Shown here one piece after another: positions 19,199 to 27,844 of a stretch of 64,000 nucleotides of DNA. The DNA lies in NCBI GenBank assembly GCA_000496475.1, contig AYMW01000002.1, positions 682,001 through 746,000 of the forward strand, given 5' to 3'. A model generated the notes under the pieces. The model ran no database searches. It was not told where the DNA came from and saw only the letters and a program-made list of their open reading frames with translations. The position numbers and the translations under genes are program-made. The number at the start of each line of letters is the position of its first letter. The stretch's first letter is position 1. The DNA comes from Betaproteobacteria bacterium MOLA814 (GTDB lineage Bacteria; Pseudomonadota; Gammaproteobacteria; Burkholderiales; Burkholderiaceae_C).

Positions 19199-21187
19199 TC
19201 AACGCAACGCGTTATAAATACTCGTCGCCAACGTTTTTGAGACACCATCCACGCTGGTTAAGTCTTCAACGCTGGCGCTGGCCACACCGCGAACACCACC
19301 AAAGCGCTGTAGCAAAGAAGCCCGCCGTTTGGCACCAATACCTGGAATATCTTCTAATTTGCTGCCTCCCGTACGCACTTTGGCTCTGGCGGCACGCATG
19401 CCCGTAATGGCAAAACGGTGGGCCTCGTCGCGCACCTGTGCCACCAACATCAGGGCCGCCGAATCATGGCCCAATGAAGCCTTTGGTCTGCCATCGGCAA
19501 ACACCAGTTCCTCCAACCCAACTTTGCGCCCCTCACCTTTTTCAACGCCCACCAGCAGACTGATGTCCAAGCCCAGGGATTCAAACACGGCTTTAGCGGT
19601 CGATATCTGGCCTTTGCCCCCGTCAATCAGAACCACATCTGGCATGCCTTGAGCTTTGCTCGCAGGGACGGCGTCAACGCCTTCGCTGTGCAGACTCACC
19701 AGCTTGCCGTATCGCCGCGTTAGGACTTGGCGCATGGCGGCGTAATCGTCGCCACCAGTGATGCCTTCTATGCTGTAGCGGCGGTATTCGCTGCTTTGCA
19801 TTTTGTGCTGCTGGAACACCACGCAAGATGCCTGCGTTGCCTCACCAGCCGTGTGCGAAATATCAAAACACTCCATGCGGAAGGTTGCCAAATCGTCGGG
19901 CGTGAGATCTAAAGCCTCGACCAAGGCTCTTGTGCGGGCTTGTTGCGACCCCTCCTCAGCCAACAACCTCGCCAAAGAAATGTCTGCATTGCGCTGGGCC
20001 ATATCCAGCCAGACTTTTCGTTGTAACCGTGGGTTGCTAACCCAATGAACACGTGCGCTGGCTTGGTTGCTGACTGCCTTTGTCAGCTCAACAGACAATG
20101 CGTGACTGGTCACAACCACGGCAGGCAATGCCACGTCAATGTAGTGCTGCGCAACAAAGGCGGCCAATACCCGCTCACCCACCAGCTGGGCGCGTTCGTC
20201 ACTGGACAACTCCATCAAGCCGACCCCTTCAAGGGGCTCGTCCTCAAGGGCTTGCTCCCAAGTGACGGCATCTTCAACGTGGGCGGGGAAATAGGCCCTG
20301 TCGCCCAAATGCCGCCCGCCCCTTACCATGGCCAAATTGACGCAGGCGCGACCGCCGTGTACCTTGACCGCAAGCACATCCACATCTGTCTCATCAGCAG
20401 ACTCAACAGCCTGCTGGTGCAAGACGCGCGACAAAGCAGTCATTTGATTGCGCACCTCTGCGGCTTGCTCAAAGGCCAAGCTGTCGGCATGCGCCAACAT
20501 GCGCGCCTCCATCGACTTGAGCAAACTTTGCGTCTCGCCACGTAAAAATGAAGCCGCTTGGGCCACGTCCTGCTCGTAAGCCACTTTATCAATGTGCCCC
20601 ACGCAAGGGGCCGTACACCGCTTTATTTGGTACAGCAAACACGGACGCGAGCGGTTGTTAAACACCGTGTCCTCACACGTACGCAAGCGGAACACTTTTT
20701 GCATCAGTTGAATAGTTTCTTTGACAGCCCACGCACTTGGATAAGGCCCAAAGTACTCGTGGCGCTTGTCAACCGCGCCCCTGTAATAAGCCATACGCGC
20801 GAAAGGCTGTTTAGAAAATTTGAGATAGGGATAGCTCTTGTCATCTCGAAACAAGATGTTGTATTTGGGGTGCTGCGTCTTGATGAGGTTGTTCTCAAGC
20901 AACAAGGCTTCAGCCTCAGAGCGCACCACAGTCGTTTGCAAGCGCACAATTTTCCCCACCATGTGGCCTATGCGCGTGCCACCATGTTGTTTTTGAAAGT
21001 AATTGCTGACCCGTTTTTTAAGGTTTTTTGCCTTGCCCACATACAACAGTTGGTCGTTGGCATCGAAATAGCGGTATACCCCAGGCAAGCCCGGCAAGGC
21101 TGACACTTGCGCCAGCAACGCTTGCGAATGGGGGCCTGCGCCCACCAAGGGCACGTCAACGGCAGCAGGGTCGTCGTTGCGCGGCAT
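19199..21187 (-). CDS. uvrC: UvrABC system protein C (excinuclease subunit)
   Basis: The nuclease of nucleotide excision repair. I take ATG 21185-21187 ([10 protein letters not shown]), giving 662 aa; GTG 21270 and TTG 21343 would add N-terminal sequence unlike the family, and the last overlaps divergent earP. Domains in order: GIY-YIG nuclease ([29 protein letters not shown]), UVR motif ([17 protein letters not shown]), RNase-H-like C-terminal nuclease ([20 protein letters not shown]), and tandem helix-hairpin-helix ([18 protein letters not shown]). Confidence 0.95.
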   Translation of the reverse strand: MPRNDDPAAVDVPLVGAGPHSQALLAQVSALPGLPGVYRYFDANDQLLYVGKAKNLKKRVSNYFQKQHGGTRIGHMVGKIVRLQTTVVRSEAEALLLENNLIKTQHPKYNILFRDDKSYPYLKFSKQPFARMAYYRGAVDKRHEYFGPYPSAWAVKETIQLMQKVFRLRTCEDTVFNNRSRPCLLYQIKRCTAPCVGHIDKVAYEQDVAQAASFLRGETQSLLKSMEARMLAHADSLAFEQAAEVRNQMTALSRVLHQQAVESADETDVDVLAVKVHGGRACVNLAMVRGGRHLGDRAYFPAHVEDAVTWEQALEDEPLEGVGLMELSSDERAQLVGERVLAAFVAQHYIDVALPAVVVTSHALSVELTKAVSNQASARVHWVSNPRLQRKVWLDMAQRNADISLARLLAEEGSQQARTRALVEALDLTPDDLATFRMECFDISHTAGEATQASCVVFQQHKMQSSEYRRYSIEGITGGDDYAAMRQVLTRRYGKLVSLHSEGVDAVPASKAQGMPDVVLIDGGKGQISTAKAVFESLGLDISLLVGVEKGEGRKVGLEELVFADGRPKASLGHDSAALMLVAQVRDEAHRFAITGMRAARAKVRTGGSKLEDIPGIGAKRRASLLQRFGGVRGVASASVEDLTSVDGVSKTLATSIYNALR

Positions 21188-21336
21188 GGGGCTAATTGGC
21201 AGCGGTGGATGCCCATCCGCAAGGGACGTTGAGGTCTGAGACGGTGCAGGGGATGTTGGATTCTTGTTCACGGCTGTATTATTCACGTTGAAAGCGCAAT
21301 CAGGGTGCCCAACATAAAAGAACACACTATTTACCG

Positions 21337-22425
21337 ATGACAAACTCTATCACTGCCCCTGGCACTCAACCTGTATCAGCCCTAGTATGGGACGTGTATT
21401 GCAAAGTTATAGACAATTACGGCGATGTCGGTGTGTGCTGGCGACTCGCTAGAAACCTCGTACAGCGTGGACAACATGTCCGGTTGTTCATTGACAATGC
21501 CGACGCCTTGGCTTGGATGGCTGACCTGAACGACCTGGCACATCCCCAACTCGCAGTCCACGATTGGCACGACGCCCTTGATACGTGTGGTGATGTGGTC
21601 ATTGAAGCCTTTGGCGCGAACCTGCCCGAATCCACAGAGCTTGCACTTGCCAATGCCGCCGCCGCCGGTCGCATGCTGAATTGGCTCAATTTAGAGTACT
21701 TGAGCGCCGAACCAACATCAAAAGACAACCACGGCTTAAGCTCACCGGTGTCCCAAGGCCCTGCTGGCGGCTTGATGAAACAGTTTTTTTACCCAGGTTT
21801 TGTGCGCGGCACAGGCGGCATCTTGCGCGACGACGACACGTACCACCAAGCCATGACACCGCAAACGCTGAGATGGCCACCTAAAAGTATGGCCCTGTTC
21901 TCCTACGAATCGCCATCGCTGGGATTGTTAATCAACCAAGCCACCGAAATGGGCATGAACATACAAACGGCGGCGGGACGCACCACTGCGCATGTGCAAC
22001 AGCTGGCCGATCAAGACGATATCGGGGTGGGCAACATCGGCATGCTTCCCCATTGCACGCAACAGCAATTTGACACGTGGCTGGCAGAGCAAGATTTTTT
22101 AGTGGTGCGTGGCGAAGACTCACTGACCCGCGCCATTTGGGCAGGCAAACCTTTTTTATGGCATGTGTACCCGCAAGAAGACGGTGCGCACCGTATCAAA
22201 CTTAACGCATTTCTTGACTGGCTAGATGCGCCCACTGACATGCGCAATGCCTTCAAAACATTGAACGGAACGCGCAGCTTGCGCGAGGATACCTTGATGT
22301 TTCCAAGCGACAAAGTACGCTGGCAGGCTTGGACGCAATGTGTGCGTGCAGCCCGTAGCAAACTCTTGGCACAAAACGACTTGGTGACCCGCCTGATCCT
22401 GCATGTGCAGAAAACGGCTGGCTGA
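21337..22425 (+). CDS. earP: EF-P arginine rhamnosyltransferase
   Basis: A 362-aa inverting glycosyltransferase (EarP, formerly DUF2331) that transfers rhamnose from dTDP-L-rhamnose onto Arg32 of elongation factor P. The conserved N-terminal [16 protein letters not shown] motif and the C-terminal [30 protein letters not shown] segment (donor binding) are intact. It is divergent from uvrC and sits 156 bp upstream of efp, its substrate gene. The product matters for translating polyproline stretches. Confidence 0.96.
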   Translation: MTNSITAPGTQPVSALVWDVYCKVIDNYGDVGVCWRLARNLVQRGQHVRLFIDNADALAWMADLNDLAHPQLAVHDWHDALDTCGDVVIEAFGANLPESTELALANAAAAGRMLNWLNLEYLSAEPTSKDNHGLSSPVSQGPAGGLMKQFFYPGFVRGTGGILRDDDTYHQAMTPQTLRWPPKSMALFSYESPSLGLLINQATEMGMNIQTAAGRTTAHVQQLADQDDIGVGNIGMLPHCTQQQFDTWLAEQDFLVVRGEDSLTRAIWAGKPFLWHVYPQEDGAHRIKLNAFLDWLDAPTDMRNAFKTLNGTRSLREDTLMFPSDKVRWQAWTQCVRAARSKLLAQNDLVTRLILHVQKTAG

Positions 22426-22581
22426 ACCGACATTGCTGCGCGCGCAGTTAAATGACCGGGTGGTTTATTCAGGTGGTTTAGCCGTTAAAATCTAAGGTTT
22501 TCCAAAACGATAAGCCGCAGGACACAGCCTCATGCTGGGCCTTGGACGGCATCATTCGTACTTACACACGTTAATAGCTTT

Positions 22582-23136
22582 ATGAAAACTGCTCAAGAAA
22601 TTCGCCCCGGCAACGTCATCATGCACGGCAAAGACCCCATGGTCGTTTTAAAGGCTGAGTACAGCCGCGGTGGCCGCAACTCAGCAACGGTTCGCATGAA
22701 GCTCAAGTCACTGTTAGGCAATATGGCAACTGAAGTCGTGTTCAAAGCAGACGACAAGCTTGAAAACGTTGTGCTTGAGAAAAAAGAGTGCACCTACTCC
22801 TACTTTGCTGACCCCATGTACATTTTTATGGACGAGGAGTACAACCAGTACGAAGTTGAGTCCGAAAACATGGGCGACTCATTGAACTACTTGGAAGACG
22901 GCATGACCGGAGAAGCCGTATTTTACGAAGGCAAGGCCATTTCTATCGAGTTGCCTACTTCAGTTGAGCGCGAAGTGACATGGACAGAACCTGCAGTCAA
23001 AGGCGACACGTCGGGCAAGGTTCTCAAACCTGCCAAAATTGCCACTGATTTTGAAGTGGCTGTTCCGTTGTTTGTTGCCCAAGGCGATCGCATCGAAATT
23101 GACACCCGAACCGGTGAATACCGCAAACGTGTGTAG
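22582..23136 (+). CDS. efp: Elongation factor P, Arg32 type
   Basis: A 184-aa factor that rescues ribosomes stalled on proline runs. The modification loop reads SRGGRNSA with arginine exactly at residue 32, as expected for the EarP-modified class rather than the lysine class modified by EpmAB. The three-domain length is standard and the C-terminal signature [17 protein letters not shown] is present. It follows earP in the same direction. Confidence 0.97.
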   Translation: MKTAQEIRPGNVIMHGKDPMVVLKAEYSRGGRNSATVRMKLKSLLGNMATEVVFKADDKLENVVLEKKECTYSYFADPMYIFMDEEYNQYEVESENMGDSLNYLEDGMTGEAVFYEGKAISIELPTSVEREVTWTEPAVKGDTSGKVLKPAKIATDFEVAVPLFVAQGDRIEIDTRTGEYRKRV

Positions 23137-23236
23137 ACAACCTGCGGATCACAAAACAGAGGCCTGAGGGTCTCTTTTTTTGGCCCACAAACGCGCCAAG
23201 CCTTGCGCAGTCACACACAACAAGCAACATACAACC

Positions 23237-24103
23237 ATGCACACAGATCACAACATTAAAAAGCAAGCTTTGGCTGACGCTTGGGCCACATTGCACGCAC
23301 ACGCAAACAGCGGCGAGGCACTGCGCAAGGACGCATACCGATTGGCTTTCGCAGACCCGGAATTTTTAATGCGCAATGAAACCAGAGGAGTGCGTTTACA
23401 GCTGGAAATGGCCAAGCCAGACCTGACTCAACAAGCGTTGGGAATTGACCACACCATTGTTGTGTTTGGCAGTGCCAGGTTCAAAGACCAAGCCACGGCG
23501 GACGCTTTGCAACAGGGTGCACAAGCCTCTGGTGACGTTGCTGCACAAGCGATCGCTGAACGGCTGCAGCGCAACGCCCGCTACTATGAAGCGGCAAGAA
23601 GCTTTGCCTACACAGTCGCCCAGTACAGCCAAGCTCAAGCACCAGATAACCGCTTGTTCATTTGTACAGGCGGGGGCCCTGGCATCATGGAAGCGGCCAA
23701 CCGTGGCGCCTCAGAAGCCGGAGCGCCAACGGTTGGGCTCAACATCGCCCTGCCCCATGAGCAAAGCGCCAACCCGTATGTATCGCCCGAGTTGAACTTC
23801 AAGTTTCACTACTTTGCGCTGCGAAAAATGCACTTCATGATGCGCGCTAAAGCCTTGTTGGCTTTCCCGGGCGGTTTTGGCACACTGGACGAATTGTTTG
23901 AAGTCATCACCTTGGTGCAATGCAAGAAAGCCAAGGCCGTGCCGATAGTGCTGTTTGGCACCGACTATTGGAAACGGCTGATCAATCTCGATGTTTTACT
24001 GGAAGAAGGCACCATCTCTGCAGAAGATGTGGAACTGATCACCTACGTAGACACACCTGAAGACGCTTGGAACGCTATCAAACGGTTTTACAACTTGACC
24101 TAG
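23237..24103 (+). CDS. LOG-family protein (TIGR00730-like nucleoside 5'-monophosphate phosphoribohydrolase)
   Basis: A 288-aa protein from ATG 23237 (MHTDHNIKKQALADAW); an upstream TTG at 23180 is unlikely. The LOG fold is marked by GGGPGIMEAANRGA (about residue 148) and PGGFGTLDELFEV (about 213), the substrate-binding and catalytic motifs. Relatives cleave AMP or other nucleoside monophosphates, and some make cytokinins; older annotations call them lysine decarboxylases. It is the longer form with about 90 extra N-terminal residues. Confidence 0.88.
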   Translation: MHTDHNIKKQALADAWATLHAHANSGEALRKDAYRLAFADPEFLMRNETRGVRLQLEMAKPDLTQQALGIDHTIVVFGSARFKDQATADALQQGAQASGDVAAQAIAERLQRNARYYEAARSFAYTVAQYSQAQAPDNRLFICTGGGPGIMEAANRGASEAGAPTVGLNIALPHEQSANPYVSPELNFKFHYFALRKMHFMMRAKALLAFPGGFGTLDELFEVITLVQCKKAKAVPIVLFGTDYWKRLINLDVLLEEGTISAEDVELITYVDTPEDAWNAIKRFYNLT

Positions 24104-24480
24104 GCCTTGATGGCTGTCACTTCAATTTCAATTTTCATGCGTGCATCCAGTAGCCCTGCCGTTATGACCATGGCTGCAGGACGAACCTCGCCTAAATAAC
24201 GCTGTAGCACTGGCCAGCAAGGCTCAAAGTCTGAGCCATTGGGCAGTACGTAGGTGACCTTCACTACGTCCTTCAAACTGCTACCAGCTTGCACCAGTGC
24301 AGCTTCAATGTTGATGAAGCACTGTTCGGTTTGAGCCACTACGTCGTCGGCAATACTGCCCTTGGCATAATCAAAACCAGTGGTACCTGAAACGAACACC
24401 CAGCTGCCGTGAACCACCGCACGGGAGTAGCCAATTTTGGCTTCAAAATCTGAACCAGAGCTGATGAGTTGTTTGGTCAT
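24100..24480 (-). CDS. RidA/YjgF-family protein
   Basis: A 126-aa protein from ATG 24478-24480 (MTKQLISSGSDFEAKIGYSRAV). RidA proteins hydrolyse reactive enamine/imine intermediates released by PLP enzymes. The segment LDARMKIEIEVTAIKA retains the arginine and glutamate of the active site (R-x-K-I-E-I-E). It converges with the LOG gene, overlapping it by 4 bp. A second, different RidA homologue is at 37.3 kb. Confidence 0.88.
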   Translation of the reverse strand: MTKQLISSGSDFEAKIGYSRAVVHGSWVFVSGTTGFDYAKGSIADDVVAQTEQCFINIEAALVQAGSSLKDVVKVTYVLPNGSDFEPCWPVLQRYLGEVRPAAMVITAGLLDARMKIEIEVTAIKA

Positions 24481-24713
24481 TGCAATGCTTTTATAAAAAT
24501 AGGTGTTGTTGAAATTCAAAAAAGCCGCTCTACACAAACAGGTGGACGGCTCAACAGTCGTAGGCAGCATCTGTGCTGAACAGGTAGGTCTTCCAACCTA
24601 CCTATACACGTCCGAAGACGCTTGGCGGGGCATTCATTGTTTCTACCATTTGCACAACTGATGGCCCAAGCTGGTATGGACAGGTGAGGACTTGGCGCTA
24701 TAGTCAGATTGGA

Positions 24714-25064
24714 TCAGCTTAGATCCATGTCTTTGTGCACCGGCGCTTGACTGCGTACACGCAAATGCAAAGCGGCTTGAGCCAACAAGTTGGCTGACAC
24801 TGGGGCTGTCACAAACACAAACAGACTGATCAGCAACTCTGCAACCCCAGGACGGCCCTGGGCTGAGGCCAACAACATAGACGCCAACAATATGCCCCCT
24901 ACTCCCAAAGTGGACGCTTTTGTGGGCGCATGCAAGCGCATGAAGAAGTCGGGTAGGCGAACCAGCCCAATGGCCGCGACCAACAGAAAGAAAGCACCAA
25001 TCACGACCAGACCAGCTGCCGTCCATTCAATCCAAACAGGTAAGTTCATCGTTGTCTCCATCAT
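24714..25064 (-). CDS. mrpG: Mrp cation/proton antiporter subunit G
   Basis: A 116-aa membrane protein with three hydrophobic segments (VWIEWTAAGLVVIGAFFLLVAA first). The RLPDFFMRLHAPTKASTLG block is the MnhG/PhaG family signature. It is the last gene of the operon and its start overlaps the mrpF stop (ATGA). Confidence 0.93.
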   Translation of the reverse strand: MMETTMNLPVWIEWTAAGLVVIGAFFLLVAAIGLVRLPDFFMRLHAPTKASTLGVGGILLASMLLASAQGRPGVAELLISLFVFVTAPVSANLLAQAALHLRVRSQAPVHKDMDLS

Positions 25065-25342
25065 TCCACCACGTCGCCACGGGTGAGGTAGCGGGCCAAA
25101 CCCACAGTGCCCACGAAACCCAGCATAGACACCAGCAAAGCGACCTCAAACAGCATCGCGGTGTTCCACCGCAAGCCGAGTAAAACCACCAACGCCACCA
25201 TGTTGATATAGAGCGTGTCTAAAGCCAAAATACGGTCAGTTGTTTCCGGTCCAAGCCACAGGCGCCAAGCACACAAGACCATGGCCACAGCCACAGCCAC
25301 CGAGGCGAGGTTCAAGGCCCACATCAACACAGGTGCGTTCAT
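25061..25342 (-). CDS. mrpF: Mrp cation/proton antiporter subunit F
   Basis: A 93-aa protein with three transmembrane segments. The conserved GPETTDRILALDTLYINMVAL block identifies MnhF/PhaF. It overlaps both neighbours by 4 bp, consistent with translational coupling in a single antiporter complex. Confidence 0.93.
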   Translation of the reverse strand: MNAPVLMWALNLASVAVAVAMVLCAWRLWLGPETTDRILALDTLYINMVALVVLLGLRWNTAMLFEVALLVSMLGFVGTVGLARYLTRGDVVE

Positions 25343-25890
25343 TGCGTGTGCTCCACGGACATGTCCACTTTCACGCGCAGCATGTGCATCAACGGTACTT
25401 CATAACGCTGTTTCATGTCGTTGGCCATGGACTCAGGGTCGGCACCGTCGAGCGCATGCACCCAAATCACATCTCGGTGCTCGTCTATCAAACAAGACAC
25501 CGTACCTGGTGTGGTGGTGATGATGCTCGCAAACAAGGCGTTAACGCGGGCATGTTTAGTGGCCAATGGAACAGGAACCCACATCGGGTTGAATTTGTCC
25601 ATGGGACCCAAAACCAAACGCGCCACGGCAATGTTGGAGAGCACGATGTCCCACAACACAACACCCACCAGCCGTATCGCACTGGGCCAATGAAAGCCAT
25701 CGGCCGGCTTGAGAAAGCCGGCTATCAGTTTGGGAACGGCTAAACCGATTAACACGGCTGACAGCAAGTGCACCAGCGCCAGGCTTTGCGACAACATCAG
25801 CCAGGTCACACCAAGCGACAAGGACAATACCGGATGGTCAAACCAACCTACGGTACGTACATGGGTATGAGGGGACGTATTCATAGTCAA
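25339..25890 (-). CDS. mrpE: Mrp cation/proton antiporter subunit E
   Basis: A 183-aa subunit with two or three N-terminal membrane segments and a cytoplasmic C terminus. The family block TTTPGTVSCLIDEHRDVIWVHALD is intact. MrpE has no proton-pumping relative; it is required for assembly of the complex in studied species. Confidence 0.92.
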   Translation of the reverse strand: MTMNTSPHTHVRTVGWFDHPVLSLSLGVTWLMLSQSLALVHLLSAVLIGLAVPKLIAGFLKPADGFHWPSAIRLVGVVLWDIVLSNIAVARLVLGPMDKFNPMWVPVPLATKHARVNALFASIITTTPGTVSCLIDEHRDVIWVHALDGADPESMANDMKQRYEVPLMHMLRVKVDMSVEHTQ

Positions 25891-27491
25891 CGTTCTCCAG
25901 TGTAGGGACGGGTACTGTTACCCAGATCACCCAACACTGCACGCTGGTATGCGGCGCGATCGGTGAGCTGGGCAGCGGCGTCATCGGTGTATTGCTTCAC
26001 TGGGGACGCCACCACCGCCAATGCGAGGGTCATGGCCATACAAGCCCACGTGGCGGACATCAGCTTCAGGCTGCTACCGCCCGACGCGTCGTAGCTCGAA
26101 GGTGCGGGTTGCACGTGCCAAAACAAAATAGCACCAGCGCGGGCCAAGCCTACCATGCTTAAAAAGCCGACCAACAAGACCACGGTCCATACCCAAGGCT
26201 GCGCGACCAGGCCGTGGCTGCTCTGTAAAATCATGAGTTTGCCAATGAAGCCGGGCAACGGTGGCAAGCCAGCAGCCGATGCGGCACCAAACAGCATCAT
26301 CAGGCCAAGTAGGATGGGCTCGCGCACCGCTTGGGCTGGCTTGAGGGCATCACCAGCATCGCCACGCTGGGCGGCCAACAGTTCAATCAATAAAAACAAG
26401 CCAGCCACCACAATGGTGCTGTGCAAAGCGTAGTACAGGGCCGCCGACAAGGTGTCGGGGGTGAACATGCCCACACCAGCCATGATGGTACCCACCGAGG
26501 ACACCGTCAAATACGCCACCATCCGATTCATGCTGCGGGCGGCCAAAGCGCCTAGCACACCGAGCACGCTGGTGGTCAGTGCCAGTGGCAACAGCCAGTC
26601 GGCCGCAGCCAGTGAAGCCTCACCCGCATCGGCACCAAAGATCACCCAATGCGTGCGAATGATGCTGTAGACACCGACCTTGGTCATGATCGCGAACAAT
26701 GCCGCCACCGGCGCACTGGCAGCAGCATAGGTGCCGGGCAACCAAAAGTACAGCGGCACCAGCGCAGCCTTCAAACCAAACACCACCAACAGCACCAGCG
26801 CCGCCGCCTTGGCCAACAGTGCTGAATCACCGCTCAGCTGCGCCACGCGAACAGCCATATCGGTCATGTTGAGCGTGCCTGTAACCGAGTACAACATGGC
26901 CAAGCCAATCAAGAACAAGGCCGATGCACTCAGATTGAGAACCACATAGTGGACGCCCATGCGAAAGCGCTCTTTGCCTTGACCGTGCAACAACAAGACG
27001 TAGGAGGCAATCAACAAAATTTCGAAGAAAACAAACAGGTTGAACATGTCGCCAGTCAGGAAAGCACCACACAAACCCATCAACTGAAACTGGAACAAAG
27101 CGTGGAAGTACCGCCCCCTAGCGTCCCAACCGCCAGTGGCATACCAGGCAACTGGCACCGCTACCAAATAGGTCAACAGCACCATCAACCCAGACAACCT
27201 GTCGATCACCAACACGATGCCAAACGGCGCAGGCCAATCACCCAAGCGGTAGACCATCAGCTCACCCAGACTGGCTTTCCACACCATGGCGCCAGCCATT
27301 ATCAAACCCAACACCACAGAAGCCATGGCAAGCCGACGACTCCAGCGCAAGCGGCCCACGTCGTGAGCACCGCCCTGGGCCGCCATACCGCCAGCATCTC
27401 CAACCGCCAACAACAGCACGGCGGTAAAGAAAGGCAGCAACACAGACAGCACAGGCGCGTGCTGCCACCAAAAATCGAACAAGCTGTTCAT
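25887..27491 (-). CDS. mrpD: Mrp cation/proton antiporter subunit D
   Basis: A 534-aa integral membrane protein of the proton_antipo_M family, homologous to NuoM/N. About fourteen segments are visible, with QFQLMGLCGAFLTGDMFNLFVFFEILLIASY as the conserved Glu-containing region and GLKAALVPLYFWLPGTYAAASAPVAALFA as the Lys-containing one. With MrpA it forms the ion-translocating part. It overlaps mrpE by 4 bp and shares one base with mrpC. Confidence 0.95.
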   Translation of the reverse strand: MNSLFDFWWQHAPVLSVLLPFFTAVLLLAVGDAGGMAAQGGAHDVGRLRWSRRLAMASVVLGLIMAGAMVWKASLGELMVYRLGDWPAPFGIVLVIDRLSGLMVLLTYLVAVPVAWYATGGWDARGRYFHALFQFQLMGLCGAFLTGDMFNLFVFFEILLIASYVLLLHGQGKERFRMGVHYVVLNLSASALFLIGLAMLYSVTGTLNMTDMAVRVAQLSGDSALLAKAAALVLLVVFGLKAALVPLYFWLPGTYAAASAPVAALFAIMTKVGVYSIIRTHWVIFGADAGEASLAAADWLLPLALTTSVLGVLGALAARSMNRMVAYLTVSSVGTIMAGVGMFTPDTLSAALYYALHSTIVVAGLFLLIELLAAQRGDAGDALKPAQAVREPILLGLMMLFGAASAAGLPPLPGFIGKLMILQSSHGLVAQPWVWTVVLLVGFLSMVGLARAGAILFWHVQPAPSSYDASGGSSLKLMSATWACMAMTLALAVVASPVKQYTDDAAAQLTDRAAYQRAVLGDLGNSTRPYTGER

Positions 27492-27844
27492 TAAACGTCC
27501 GCCTTGCTGTTATCAGTGAGGTGTCCATCTACATGGTCACTGCCATTTTCATGGCGACTTCTCAGCGCAAGTTCAATCACAAACCCTGTGGTGGCAAAGC
27601 CAATCACAATGGCTGTCAGCACCAAGGCTTGCGGCAAGGGGTCTGCAACAACGCCGTCGTCTATCAAAATAGCGTTGGCATTGCTCCATAGCCGTCCCAT
27701 CAAGAAGATGAACACATTAACGGCGTAGCCGATCAGCGTCAGCCCCAGCACCACTGGAAATGTGCGGCCACGCAACAACAAATACACACCGGTTGCGGTG
27801 ACCACACCCAAACCTAAGGCCATCAAAGCTTCCATGCTGATCAT
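27491..27844 (-). CDS. mrpC: Mrp cation/proton antiporter subunit C
   Basis: A 117-aa NuoK-like subunit with three transmembrane segments. The GLTLIGYAVNVFIFLMG block and the following DPLPQALVLTAIVIGFATTGF are typical of MnhC. A hydrophilic C-terminal tail extends it slightly. Confidence 0.94.
   Translation of the reverse strand: MISMEALMALGLGVVTATGVYLLLRGRTFPVVLGLTLIGYAVNVFIFLMGRLWSNANAILIDDGVVADPLPQALVLTAIVIGFATTGFVIELALRSRHENGSDHVDGHLTDNSKADV

Noticed and set aside
21188-21343. Longer UvrC starting at TTG 21343
   Set aside because: The extra 52 residues are low-complexity Pro/Ser/Thr sequence overlapping earP; the family begins close to the GIY-YIG domain.
24582-24603. AGGTAGGT/ACCTACCT hairpin as terminator of the Mrp operon
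   Set aside because: It is a perfect 8-bp stem but has no T tract on either strand and lies over 100 bp past mrpG.
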